The notes below the pieces were generated by a model. The model was not told the DNA's origin and searched no databases. It worked only from the letters and a program-made list of their open reading frames with translations. A stretch of DNA of 64,000 nucleotides from Sambucus nigra (Eukaryota > Streptophyta > Magnoliopsida > Dipsacales > Adoxaceae). Both the position numbers and the translations under genes were made by a program. Shown piece after piece: positions 22,157 through 34,624 of this stretch (within the stretch, counting starts at the first letter, position 1; the number at the start of each line of letters is the position of its first letter). The stretch lies in the NCBI GenBank assembly GCA_949130495.1, contig OX422208.1:645070023-645134022 (forward strand), read 5' to 3'.

Positions 22157-22860
22157 CTCATGGGTGCGGTCCTTTTCTTTCTCACAAATTTCTATTCTTT
22201 TCTTCCCCCGAGAACGACAGTCTCTCATCATTTAAAAGAACAAAGGGATTATGTATGCCTTAGTGATTGGTATAGAACATTTCAAATATAAAATTCATCA
22301 AAAGACATAACAAAATATGTCAAAATCACTATTCTTGCTCCTGAATATACACACGAGGTTCCTGTAGACGTGACTACAAATCATGCTTATATTTTCTAAT
22401 AAGAAATAATCATTACCATGTCATTATCCTTAAGAGTTAAGAAAATCGGACATCGTTGCTATCAATGTTCTAACTACTTGTAGTGAAAACACACGAATTT
22501 CGCCTTTTTCTCTACTTCGGGAGGAATACAAACTATCTAAACCACATATTATTTCACATGAGAATTAGCCTTCTCCTTTTCCCCCCTTTCAATAAAGAAG
22601 TCAAGTACTTCTTAACAACTAGCATCATGCCTTGGCTTCTGATGATGCTCAATACTGGATTACAAAATGGATTCGAGTTCCGCCATTTATTTTTAATCCA
22701 AAGAATCCTTTGTTCACCCAAAATGAAACCCATCTTAAGAACATGATTTTTACTTGAGCGTCATCAGCCAACATCGGTGTTTACAAATTCCCATCGGTTC
22801 ATTCTTTAAATTAAACACGTTCATATAAAACATCTCTATTGGCTGGACTCTACCCCCTGT
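22157..22860. other. Unassigned DNA right of the Tat break
   Basis: No recognisable domain. An 87-codon frame (22483-22746) has no family resemblance I can name. Confidence 0.4.
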
Positions 22861-22985
22861 CCTGCCCTGCTGGCTGGACTCTCCTGCTCGCTTGCTTCCC
22901 TACAGATGGAAGCGGTGATCCTGGTAGTGTAACAAAGCAGCATTGAGTACATCCATATAGGTACTCAGTGACAGATTGCCTATGA
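22861..22985 (-). pseudogene. Isolated fragment of chromovirus gag
   Basis: About 120 bp closely resembles 56396-56525, part of the gag of chromovirus C (shared words GCTGGCTGGACTC, TTGCTTCCCT, GATGGAAGCGGTGATCCTG). No LTR or other part of an element is attached. On its right it runs straight into the AT array. Confidence 0.75.
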
Positions 22986-22989
22986 GGTG

Positions 22990-24290
<1,301 letters not shown>

Positions 24291-25192
24291 TACCTATTTT
24301 CCAGCTTTTGCGTTTGATAGAAAATGTGAAAAATTGATGATTTTTCAACTTGTATCAAACAATCACAAGTTGAAAAATATTCATTTGCCTTGAAATTATT
24401 TGTCCTGAAATTATTTGCATTTTTTCAGTTTTCTATCAGACGGACCCTTAGTGTAAATGGTGGATCCACTTCATTTCTCAGATGTAATTTCATTTATGCA
24501 ACCATGGTGCGTTGGACGGTTTCTGTAGTGGGTTATTTATTTTTATTTTTTTGCCCAATTTGAGATGAATCACATTTTCACGGCTCGATTTGATTTTGAG
24601 ATTACCGGATCATTTCAATAACGGAGGTTCATTGGGTTTTGGTTGCTAGGAATAGATCCAATCAAGGAGTGTCAACCATCCCAGTCGGTCTAGCAGACCC
24701 TAAGCGGAATTTTGGATTTTGTTTTTGAAAGGAACTTAAAGTTCTACATAGTTAGAAAGCAACCTTATGATTATACGAAACCAACAAGTAATATAATATC
24801 TCATGGATACAAATTTGATACATGCGTTTGGTACAAAGCACATGGCCTTAATTAAATGTGTTTGGCACTTATAAGTGACGTGGCTTCTCAGTCAAAAGAA
24901 AAAAATAGTATTTATAATAAAACAAACTTTAAACGGTACAGAAAGACTTTGAGGTACTTTTCAGTGCGTCCACAATAGTGGAATGTAAATTTGCAAGTTT
25001 ATAAATTAAGAGGCACTTATGTGTGAAAGTTACCATATGTGGAAGTGGAAAAGGTAAAGGGCTCTTTAGTTGTAAAAAAATAGAGGTATTTTTTAGAAAA
25101 TGTATTCAAACAAGGTATTTTTTGAAATTGAGAATTAAGGTAAAAGTCATGTTCCTTTTTATATTTGAATTTTTAGGATAATATTTTTCAAG
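24291..25192. other. Unassigned DNA with small-transposon-like words
   Basis: Contains GTTTGATAGAAAATG and CTATCAGACGGACCCTTA, which look like ends of small hAT-type elements, and a short CGTCCACAATAGTGGA hairpin near 24967. No complete element could be delimited. Confidence 0.3.
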
Positions 25193-25336
25193 TTTATAAA
25201 TCTAGTCCCTGTGGTACAATAGCATTTATAAATCTAGTCCCTGTGGTATAATACCTTTATTTTTTTTGTCCGCACCAGCGGCACTAATTTTCACCATTTT
25301 TTATGGTAATTTTAGTACAGGGACTAAATTTATAAA
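25193..25336. mobile_element. Small MITE with AGTCCCTG ends
   Basis: Left end TTTATAAATCTAGTCCCTG (25193) is matched in inverted orientation by CAGGGACTAAATTTATAAA at the right (25317-25336). The left terminal word is itself repeated at about 25226, so the element carries a doubled left end. The length is about 110-145 bp and it is non-coding. Ends of this kind are common in plant MITEs, but I cannot assign a superfamily. Confidence 0.6.
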
Positions 25337-25679
25337 ATTATATGGAGTGTCCTATTTTTATACACTTTGACCACCACGATGACCTTTTCCCAAAATCCCC
25401 TTTTTAAATCAAAAAATAATTTTTCATTTTTCTATTTTTCTATTTTTCCATAAAAATGGAAAACGTCTTTTTTATGTTTTCTATTTTTCTGTTTTAAAAG
25501 AGGGACTCAATTCTCTTATCCCATTTTCAAAGTGGGGGTCATATATTCCACATCTCTCCTTCAATATACACTTGGAGACCTATTTCTCTCACCACATTTC
25601 TCTCATCTTTCCTGTTTGTACCACATTTACACTCAAATTGTGGAAAAGAATTGTCACACCCAAAAAATTAATAAAAAGT

Positions 25680-26456
25680 TTAGAAAATATAGAAAAAGAA
25701 TCCAAAAAGTGATTAAAACCAAAAAAATAATGAAAAAATACAAAAAGTGAATAAAAATCCAAAATTGATGAAAAAAATCCAGAAAGTGAATAGAAACTAA
25801 AAAATAATGAAAACAATACAAAAAGTGAATAAAACCCAAAAAATAATGGAAAAAAAACATAAAATGAAAACCCAAAAATAATGAAAAAAATACAGAAAGT
25901 AAATAAAAACCCAAAAATAATTTTTAAAAATTCAAAAAGTGAATAAAACCCCCAAAATAATGAAAAAAATACAGAAAGTGAATAAAACCCAAAAAATAAA
26001 GAAAAAAATTCAGAAAGTGAATAAAAGCCCAAAAATAACGAAAAAAACTAGAAAATGAATAAAAACCCAAAAATAATGAAAAAATCCAAAAAATGAATAA
26101 AACCCAAAAATAATGAGAAAAATCCAGAAAGTGAATAAAAACTCAAAAATAATGAAAACAATACAGAAAGTCAATAAAGCACCAAAAATAATGAAAACAA
26201 TCCAATAAATGGATAAACCCCCCAAAATAATGAAAAAAATATAAAAAAGTGAATAAAAACCCAAAAATAATGAAAAAAATTACAGAAATTGAATAAAACC
26301 CGAAAAATAATGAAAAAAAATCCAAAAATGAATCAAAACCCAAAAATAATGAAAAAAATCTAGAGAGTGAATAAAAACCCAAAAATAATGAAAAAAAATA
26401 CAGAAACCGAATAAAATCCCAAAAATAATGAAAAAAATTCTAGAAAGTGGATAAAA
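25680..26456. repeat. 39-bp tandem array, about 20 copies
   Basis: Unit close to GAATAAAAACCCAAAAATAA then TGAAAAAAATACAGAAAGT. Copies vary by substitutions and one to three base indels. Because 39 is a multiple of three, minus-strand frames stay open and give 13-residue hydrophobic repeats (GFYSLSVFFSLFF-like). The longest is 25589-26032. These frames have no other sign of being genes. Confidence 0.92.
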
Positions 26457-27004
26457 AAGAAAATAAATATTAATCCCAAAATTAATTTAAAAAAACACCT
26501 AGAAATTTATTAAAAAGTAAAAAACTTATTAATTAAGAAAACAAATATGCTCAGAAAATTACAAATATGCTCAGAAAATTAAAAAAACAAAAATAAATAA
26601 ATAAAATGATGAAAAAAATACAGAAAATAAATATTAGTCCCAGAATTAATTTAAAAAACATTACAAAATAAAAATCAAAAGATCGGGAAATAAAAAAAGA
26701 ACGAGAAATCAGTAAAAAAAATAATGAAAAAAATGCATAAATAAATAAAAAAAAATAGAAAATAAATATTATCCCCTGAATTAATTTTTAAAAAAAACCC
26801 AGAAATTTATTAAAAAGTAAAAAATTTATTAATTAAGTAAAAAATAAAAGAAAATAAAAAAGTACTCAAAAAATTAAAAAATAGAAATGAATAAATATCC
26901 TAGCAAACTAATAAAAATGCAAATATATGAAAAAAAATTAAGAAAAACTAGAGAATTAGAAGAAAAAAAAAACAGACCTGGCGATAGGGGGGACGAAACA
27001 GTTA
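26457..27004. other. A-rich degenerate continuation of the 39-bp array
   Basis: Keeps words such as AATAAATATT, AGAAATTTATTAAAAAGTAA (twice, near 26500 and 26800) and AATGAAAAAAAT. No genes. Confidence 0.6.
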
Positions 27005-27025
27005 GGGTGGGGGTGGGGGTGGGGG
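27005..27025 (+). repeat. G-rich block with G-quadruplex pattern
   Basis: Four runs of three to five G separated by single T (GGGTGGGGGTGGGGG and onwards). It stands between an A-rich half (25680-26990) and a T-rich half (27040-27280) that partly read as inverted copies. Confidence 0.8.
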
Positions 27026-27645
27026 CTTGGTGGATTTGATTTTTATTCATTTTTTATTCTCTCTTAATACATTTTTTCTAGTTGTTTTTTTAAAATTCAT
27101 TTTGGGGTTAATATTTATTTTTTGGTTTTTTTATTCATTTTCTGGATTTTTTTTTTGTTCATTTTTTGTGTTTTTTTTTTGTTTTTGTTATTTTTATTAA
27201 TTTTCTATGTTTTTTTATTAATTTTATGTTTTTTATATATATTTTCTACTTTTTTATCATGGAAAATATTGGGAATCAAACACATAAAAGATGAAAAATA
27301 GAACATTTTTCTCCTGAAAAATAATTGCAATCAAACAACACCAACAAATGTTTTCCACGGAAAATATTTCAAAGTTTTCAATTCTTAGCGCTTATTTTCC
27401 ATCTTTTTTTATCAAACACACCCTTAATGTATAAGAAATTAACTGCATTGACAACTTAGAATTGCATTATCATTTTAATGCAATATTAAAGTGTCATGTG
27501 TGTACTTTATTATTCGTGTCGAGAAATATTTTTTTCTTGTTATCTAATAACATACGTTTGCATAATATTTATTTGGTGCGTGCATGATTATTTTTATTAC
27601 ATTGATTATATGATTATGGAATGCACTTGATTTTAATTTTTGAAT
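27026..27645. other. T-rich inverted counterpart and AT-rich spacer
   Basis: 27040-27280 carries inverted forms of the 39-bp array words (ATTCATTTTCTGGATTTTTT). 27290-27425 has GGAAAATATT and ATCAAACACACCCTTAA, words typical of hAT-type MITE ends, but no clean pair. Confidence 0.4.
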
Positions 27646-27800
27646 ATTAACATGTAGAAAATAATTTTTATTTTTAACGAATGAAAGCGTTTTCTAATTT
27701 TTGAACAAAATTTTCTGTTTTTGATATTAACATGTAGAAAATGATTTCATATTTTTAACCAATGAACGCGTTTTCTAATTTTCCAAATTTTTTCACAGAA
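27646..27800. repeat. 80-bp tandem duplication
   Basis: ATTAACATGTAGAAAAT starts at 27646 and again at 27726. Both copies end with CGTTTTCTAATTTT. Confidence 0.85.
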
Positions 27801-27888
27801 AATGAAAAGTGAAAACAAAGATGAAAACTAAAAACAAAAAACAAAAAAAATGTTTTCCACAACTAAACAGCCCCTAAGGGATTGGCAG

Positions 27889-28130
27889 AGTTAACGGATG
27901 TCTACTGAATGAGTAAAACTTCCTACGAACTTCTGTTGTTCATAGGAAATTCCTACGAAGAACAGAAGTTTGTAGGAACTTCCTACGAACAACAGAAGTT
28001 CGTAGAAAATACACATAATTATTTTGTAGTATATATTTAAGTTCTTACGAACTATAATAGATCGTCAAAAATTCCAACGAACTATTATAGTTCGTAGGAA
28101 CCATTTACCTTCTCAACCTTCCATTAACTT
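27889..28130. mobile_element. Foldback cluster, probable MITE remnant
   Basis: Three adjacent copies of a palindromic ~29-bp unit (TTCCTACGAA...AACAGAAGTT...GTAGGAA, about 27918-28007) are followed by a 20-bp inverted pair, GTTCTTACGAACTATAATAG at 28041 and its near complement at 28081-28100. Short outer inverted words AGTTAACGGA and TCCATTAACT (near 27889 and 28120) may be the terminal repeats. Non-coding. Confidence 0.55.
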
Positions 28131-28202
28131 TACCATCACCATTGTAGAAACAATCATTCACGAAAGGTTAAACTGCTTTTTCAATTGTTAAACTAACCTA
28201 TT

Positions 28203-28230
28203 GAGAGCATCCACCATTGTGGATGCTCTC
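28203..28230. repeat. Perfect 12-bp hairpin
   Basis: GAGAGCATCCAC, loop CATT, GTGGATGCTCTC. The GCATCCAC word is frequent at the ends of plant MITEs, so this may be two ends left touching after loss of the middle. Confidence 0.7.
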
Positions 28231-28905
28231 AGGAAGCTTTCGACTTTGATGTACAATTTCTATGATGTACAGTCATATCAAATCTCAGAGTATCTACAAC
28301 TTTCAACACGTAAACAAGTAGAGTGTTTTAGGCTTTCTTTCGGCGTTTGTAGACATTAGGTACAGTACAAACTTTTCTCTTTTTTTATTGGTCAAATTAA
28401 CACCAATTGAAACGACACATAGATTGAATCCAACCTTATGCTTTTTTTAGCCTCGCACGAGATTACAAGCTTTGTATCTTTATATTGCTAAAGTTGTAGT
28501 ATCATTTACTTGAATATATAAATAAATAAAATATGATGCATCTAGAAATTCGCGTGGTTGATATTTTGGTTCATAATCTTGAAGAGACAATCAAATTTTG
28601 TTAACTCAACTAGAACCTTAAAATATCAATAATTATCTTTTAGCAGAATCGTTCATGCGTATATGTTTTTTTTTGCTTATCTGAATATTTCAATATTCTA
28701 AATGAAGATAAATGCTAATAGATTTTATGTTTATTATAACAAATGTGTTTTGTGATATTCATCATAAAAACACATATAGAATATTTTGTATCACGAATAA
28801 AGAGTATAAGTAATAATATTTATCTTTGTTGAAGAAAAATTCTCTGCCTCCACCGAGTTCTCCGTGTGTGTGCACGAGGCGTTACGCAATCGAAATCACG
28901 AATAC
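28231..28905. other. Unassigned AT-rich DNA
   Basis: No gene seen. The last part, next to the Tat primer site, should be the leader of a minus-strand Tat element if that element was ever longer. Confidence 0.35.
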
Positions 28906-28924
28906 ATCCCCAATAGAGTCGCCA
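28906..28924 (-). promoter_or_regulatory. Tat/Ogre primer-binding site, minus strand
   Basis: The minus strand reads TGGCGACTCTATTGGGGAT, the Tat/Ogre primer-site pattern, two bases from an LTR end (TGTAAGATG on the plus strand at 28927). Confidence 0.7.
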
Positions 28925-28926
28925 AA

Positions 28927-29300
28927 TGTAAGATGTGAGTGCAAATTTGAGGAGGCACCGCGTTGAGCGTGTTTTAGACTTGAGCAACATGGTTGCGCCT
29001 ACGTATCCGTCTTTACGGAATCAAAGTCTATGTAGTTCGTGGGTCCGTATGATACATCGGAGAGAGCTCGGTTTTAGGTGGTTTTGGTGCGTGGGGGGTG
29101 CCAAATCCGGGGAGTCACCTCTCAGACGCCCAGTTTTGGTCATTTTGGTGGGGGGTACCAAATTCGGCTAGCCGCCCCTCAAACGCCCATATACCGTAAT
29201 GAAACTATGAAAATCCGCTCGTCACTGTCGAACCCGTGATGGAGCTCAAGAGGTGCGTGGGGTAGAAGAGTTATATTTCCTCATCTTACTTTGCCCCCGA
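28927..29300 (-). repeat. Tat/Ogre 5' LTR, end portion
   Basis: LTR adjoining the primer site at 28906. On the minus strand it holds GAACTACATAGACTTTGAT and TACGTAGGCGC (about 28995-29040), the same motif order as in the plus-strand Tat LTR near 9805-9840. The right-hand limit is unknown. The LTR may run well past 29300. Confidence 0.6.
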
Positions 29301-30510
29301 GACCATGATCCATCAAATGAGGGTGGAACCCTCCTTTTATAGCAAAAGTGCCTCAAGTGGGCTTGACACATGTCATGTAATCTGTGGAACTAAGAGTCCC
29401 ATTAGTTATGATGTCACTTGTCACAATATATATGGTGTCATCTTAAATAAACAAATTAAATCATTACTAGAGTATTATCTAGTGTAATTTATCGAACCGG
29501 AGTATACACAATATATTAAATTGCGCATAATAATATCTCAGCCTGTGTAGGGTCCGGATTATAGTAAAACTCGATAAATCATAAATCAATATTTGATCAA
29601 ATATGTAGGGTTAATTTATTAGAGTGTTAGTGGTTAATTCACTTCACTCTACAATGTGAAATGCTTTTATTCACAAAATACATCTGATACCGACGATTCC
29701 GTCATTTGTTATATGTGTATATCTCTCGATATAAACATTTGCAGTGAATTCCGAAATTATTGATTCGGCCTATGGAAACTCTCTTACTATGTTGGCCTTG
29801 ACTACCGGGTGGAAATATTTGGTTGGTACCTTCCCAATTGGTTTATCGCTGGTGTGCCCCAAACAAGGCGTTGTTCCAGAGATCATGATTTTCTGTCTGT
29901 GTTGTTACCCGGTGGAAACATTTGGTGACACTATATGTTTATCTGGGTATTAGAGTGTACATGGCCATTAAAATTTAAGATTGAATTATTGACATATTGC
30001 GCATTTGCTTATTTCTTCTGTTCTAAACTGTTTATTCGGAAAATATATATTGTCAGTTATTTTATATCTATTACTTCAAATTCCTGTCCATATATGTACA
30101 TGCTTTATGTTCTTAATTGAATAGGTATCAATTTTTAGAAACCCCTGGAATGTTTGGAGATTAAATCTCACTCGGCTTTTAGATGATGTTATATAAATAA
30201 CGTTTTTTCAGGAAATAAGTAGGCTCGCGGAGGGAACATAAAAGGACTATATTGAAGATTCAACTTTTAGTGCTTTTTTTGTTATTTAAATAAGATGTTT
30301 GTTTTATCATATAGAGCACGTTTGACTCTTTTGTAATAAGTTTTAAATGTTGTCTTAAGTTGTAACTCGTTGTTACTTTTAATATAAATGAAGTTTCATG
30401 TAGAAAGCTCTGATGACGTAATTCCTTCATTTTTAGTATTTTATGATTCATAACCATGGGATTGTATTTTCGTTGCATACATTATAAGAATTTTTTTAAA
30501 ACATGAATAT
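29301..30510. other. Unassigned, possibly LTR-derived
   Basis: GTGGAAATATTTGGTTGGTACC (near 29808) and a similar GTGGAAACATTTGGTGACAC (near 29911) form a loose direct repeat of the kind found in gypsy LTRs. No boundary could be placed. Confidence 0.3.
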
Positions 30511-30825
30511 TTGTTGCCACGGTGGCATGTCAAGACACTCGTTCCCTACTACTATTTTGGGACGGGGTCGTGACGCATTATATGCTCGTTTAATTGTCTC
30601 ATTTGAACGAGACACAGATCTCGTTCGAACGATCACAGGTTCGTTCGAACCACCTAATTTCCAATCTTCAAATATTAGCCCAACAACTTCATTAAATTAT
30701 AATAAAGGCACCAAACCATACTGGATAAAGGCATAAAAGCTCATTATATAATAATCATCTTTCATTAACTTCACATTACTATGAATTACACAGAATGGGA
30801 TAAAATATTAGGTTGGGGTATTATA
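30511..30825 (-). repeat. 3' LTR of chromovirus A (right end firm, left end guessed)
   Basis: On the minus strand the LTR starts TATAATACCCC directly after a purine tract. Compare TGTAATACCCC in elements B and C; TG appears mutated to TA. The left end is taken at TGTTGCCACGG (30511). It contains TCGTTCGAACGA at 30621 and a variant at 30640, the same palindrome seen in the copia LTRs. Confidence 0.5.
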
Positions 30826-33018
30826 ATCTCCCCTCCTTAGGGGATTTCATCGCTGAAATCAGGATAAGTAGCTAAAGGAAGAGTTATGGGTGCTTCTCTC
30901 GTATTTCTAACTCATGTTCCCATGTAGCACCTTCGACACCTTAAAATTCCCAAAGGACCTTCACCAACGGAATAACCTTGTTGCGTAGGACTCTCGCTTC
31001 GCGATCTAGGATGGATATTAGTCGTGGGGGAAATGTGATATCTTCCTCTAACTCGATCAAATTCCAATCAATGACATGACGGGGGTTGTGAAGATACTTT
31101 TTCAACATGGATACGTGGAACACATTATGCCCCTGGGACAACTGTGGAGACAGCGCCAAGCAATATGACACATCCATGATCCATTTTTAGGATCTCAAAG
31201 GGACCGGTGTACCGTGGGGCTAGCTTTCCCTTTTGCCCAAATCGGTGACTATCAGTTCTTGCCCTTACTTTCAATATCACATGATCACCTACCCAAAATT
31301 CTAAACGCGTTCAGCGATTATCAGTGTAATTCTTCTATCGGCTCTGCGCCGTCATGATTCTCTAAAGAATTACCCGTACCTTATCAGTCATTTCCTGGAT
31401 CAACTCCGAATTAGTGAGGTGCTTCTCCCCCACCTCAGCCCAACAAACTAGCGAACGACGTAGTCTCCCATAAAGGGACTCAAAGGTCCATCTCAATACT
31501 CGCCTGGTAACTATTCTTGTATGTGAACTCTGTCATATGCAGTTCTCCACCCATCTACCATGGAAGTTAAGTACACAAGGCCTTAGCATATCCTCCATGA
31601 TTTGGATAATTCATTTCAACTGCTCGTCGGTCTCAGGATTATATGAAGTACTCATATTCAGTTGAGTTCCCAATTCCTGCATGAACTTCTTCCAGAATTG
31701 AGAAATAAATCAAGAATCCCTATCTGATACGATTAAGAGCGGGACACCGTGGAGCCTGACTACCTCCCTAACATATAACCTTGCCAATTTAGCCATGTTG
31801 TTCGTGACCTTAATTGGGAAGATATATGCAGACTTTATGAGCCGATCCATTATCACCCATACAATGCCATGACCACGCTCAAATCGTGGTAAGGCCGTGA
31901 CAAAATCCATCGTTCTGTTCTCCCACTTCCACTCAGCCACGGGTAATGGTTGCAACAATCCTCTTGGATTTTTATGTTCAGCCTTTACCTACCAGTAGGT
32001 GTAGCACTTTGATACATACGTCGCTACATCTCTTTTCATGCCGGGCCACCAGAAATCCCTACGAAGGTCCTTATACATCTTGATGACACCGGGGTGTATA
32101 CTAAAATGCGAGTGATGGGCTTCTACCAGTATCTTTTCTCGAATCTCCTCAATGATCGGAATAATTAACGGACCCTTATACCGCACCCTGCCATCTTCAT
32201 ATACGGTAAGGGTGTTGAACACTTCCCCATTCCAAATTATATCATAATACTAAATGAACTCGGGGTCACATAACTGAGCATTTATAACTTTCTACTGGAT
32301 GAGGGGCCTAACCACCATACCCAAAAGGTATGCCCTGTCGTAGCCTCGTTGCACGTGCAGATCGAACTTCTACAGTTCCCCAAACATCTTTACCCGGTGG
32401 TATATCATTACCGTGAGTTTGAGATTGGATTCCCTACTGAGATCATCGGCCACCACATTAGGCTTGTTGGAATGGTACTCTAGCAAGAAATCATAGTCTT
32501 CCAATAATTCCATCCACCTCTTCTGCATGAGGTTAAGATCTCGCTGCGTGAATATGTACTAGAGACTTTTGTGATAAAAAAATACCTTAAATTGTACCCC
32601 TAATAAATAGTACCTCCAGTTTTTCAGTGCAAATACTATGGCAACTAACTCCAAATCGAGAGTGGGGTAATTCCTCTCACGCACCTTTAATTATTGAGAT
32701 GCATAGGCTACCACCCGATCGTCCTATATTAACATCGTTCTGAGTCCTGAACTTTACGAATCATAGTACACTGTGTGACCCTTGCCTCATTATGAAAGGA
32801 CAAGAACGGGAGAAGAGGTCAACCTGACCTTCAATTCTCTAAAGACTAGCTCGCAATCCTAGGACCATTCAAAATGCACATCCTTTCTAGTTAGCTTGGT
32901 AAGGGGGATTGTGACCCTTGAAAATTCCTATACAAATTTACTGTAGTACCCAGACAAATTCAAAAAACTTCGCACATCAGAAACTTTCCCCGATTGACTA
33001 CAACTCAACATTGCTTCC
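30826..33018 (-). pseudogene. Chromovirus A pol: RNase H, integrase and chromodomain-like tail
   Basis: Reading right to left (element direction): end of reverse transcriptase (SGYYSKFV, TKLTRKDVHFEWS, about 32870-33000), RNase H (VAYASQ, RERNYPTLDLELVAIVFALK, about 32640-32720; LSRESNL about 32420), integrase zinc region, then the core WKWENRTMDFVTALPRF (about 31860-31935) and VSDRDS (31710). The conserved Glu region reads DEQLK followed by a stop, so the catalytic Glu is lost. The C-terminal part (30941-31177) reads VFHVSMLKKYLHNPRHVIDW and ILDREARVLRNKVIPLVKVLW, the Tekay/Del type of chromodomain-bearing tail. Many stops and frameshifts. The left flank is interrupted at 33018 by the Athila-like element, and the gene resumes at 38912. 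Confidence 0.85.
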
Positions 33019-34439
33019 TTTTTAGGCACATATTCTTCACATTTATCCCCTTAATTTCAGTATTTTTATGATCCCGTGTAGTGTAAATATCTTGGATTTG
33101 TCTCTTATTTATGCTACTAACCCATTTTGGCAAGTATTTCGTGTTTTGTGTATTTCTCATGTGTTTTACAGGTATTTCACGCAAGTTAGTGCGAAGGAGA
33201 ACTCAAAACAATGAAAGAAACCAAGAAATGGAGGGTTGAAGGGAATTTTCGTAATTTTCCAGCCTTAGTACGAAGGTGGGGCCAACTAGAAAGTTGAAGA
33301 TCTCTAAATTACAAGAATACTGGAAAAAACGGCACCTCAATCCGAGCTACGGTGAAGAAGTTACGATGTTTTGAAGTTGCGGGATAATGAAGAGTCTGGA
33401 TGTGCGGATTTCTGTCATTAATTATGCATTTAATGCAGTGCAACTCTTGGAAAACTTGTTCCACAAGCACTATTGGTTGTCAATTTCGAGATTTTGTGCT
33501 ATAAAAGCCCATGACCTACATCATTTGAAGGGGAGTTGCTAGAGAGAGGCTAGGTTAGGAGTAGGTTAGAAGTGCTAGATTAAATTTTAGGGTTAGATTT
33601 TGAGAGCAAATTTCCAATTTCTTCAAGAGTTTTCATGAATCCTATTTTGTAAGAATTTCTGAATCCCAATTCCGTTCTTGTTGCTGAATTCAAGTAATAT
33701 CATTTCCATTCTCTTGTTTTATTATTTGCAATTTATTTATAATGTCTTGTAGATCTTTAATGTTGTGTATGAATTTGTTTTTTTTAATACAATCATGAGT
33801 AGCTAAATTCTCAAGGGTTGGGGTACATGAACTCAATCCTAATACAAATTATTTGTATGGAAAATTAGAAAATAAATGAAAATATTGGTTGAATAGTGAA
33901 TGAAAATCATATATGCATTGTCATATCTTTTAATCTCTCTTGCCCTAGGTACTTGGGATGTTTAAGAATGCTTTGTATGTATAATTTGTCGTTCACCGCC
34001 TTATATTGATCTTTGATTTCATATGATGCGGGCTTGACCCTCCTATATGCAATGCTTAGTGATGATAAGGACTGGATTTAATCAAGAATTTTGATTTATA
34101 ATTCTAGTATTCTAGAGGATAATTTGTTAAGGATTGAGGGATTGTACCCTACCCTATTTTCTCCCATTTGTCAGATCTAATTTCTTTTGCATTTTTCAGT
34201 TTGTTTTTCTGAAGTAATTTTTTAATAGAAATTTTCCCAATCATCATCTTTTTCATTTTTATTTTAGAAGTAATAAATCAATTAAATTCTATAAAACATT
34301 CCCTGTGGATTCGATACCCAGACTTACTACTATACTCCATAAAAGTGTAGTTAAAAGTTTAGGTTTTTTTGTATTGAGGTTGGAAGCCGATAACAACGAC
34401 TAGCGTATTACACGGACGCTCGATTTTTCCACTCGATCA
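33019..34439 (+). repeat. 5' LTR of the Athila-like element
   Basis: Starts TTTTTAGGCAC where the partner starts TGTTTAGGCAC, so the terminal G has mutated to T. Ends CACTCGATCA. The segment 34164-34250 differs strongly from its partner. Confidence 0.88.
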
Positions 34440-34442
34440 AAA

Positions 34443-34460
34443 TGGCGCCGTTGCCAGGGA
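34443..34460 (+). promoter_or_regulatory. Athila-type primer-binding site
   Basis: TGGCGCCGTTGCCAGGGA, three bases after the LTR end, matches the tRNA-Asp type site of Athila elements with one change (CAGGGA in place of CGGGGA). Confidence 0.85.
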
Positions 34461-34624
34461 ATGTTTTGTTACAGATTATAATTGATTTACTATTTCGAAA
34501 GATTTTTTTTCTTTGGATTTTTTTACCTTTTTTGTAGCCTTGCACAATTGAGCACCAAGAAATGTAGAATCCTCAACTGCACACCTTTGTACTCGAATTT
34601 TCATTTACATACTATTCGGTAATC

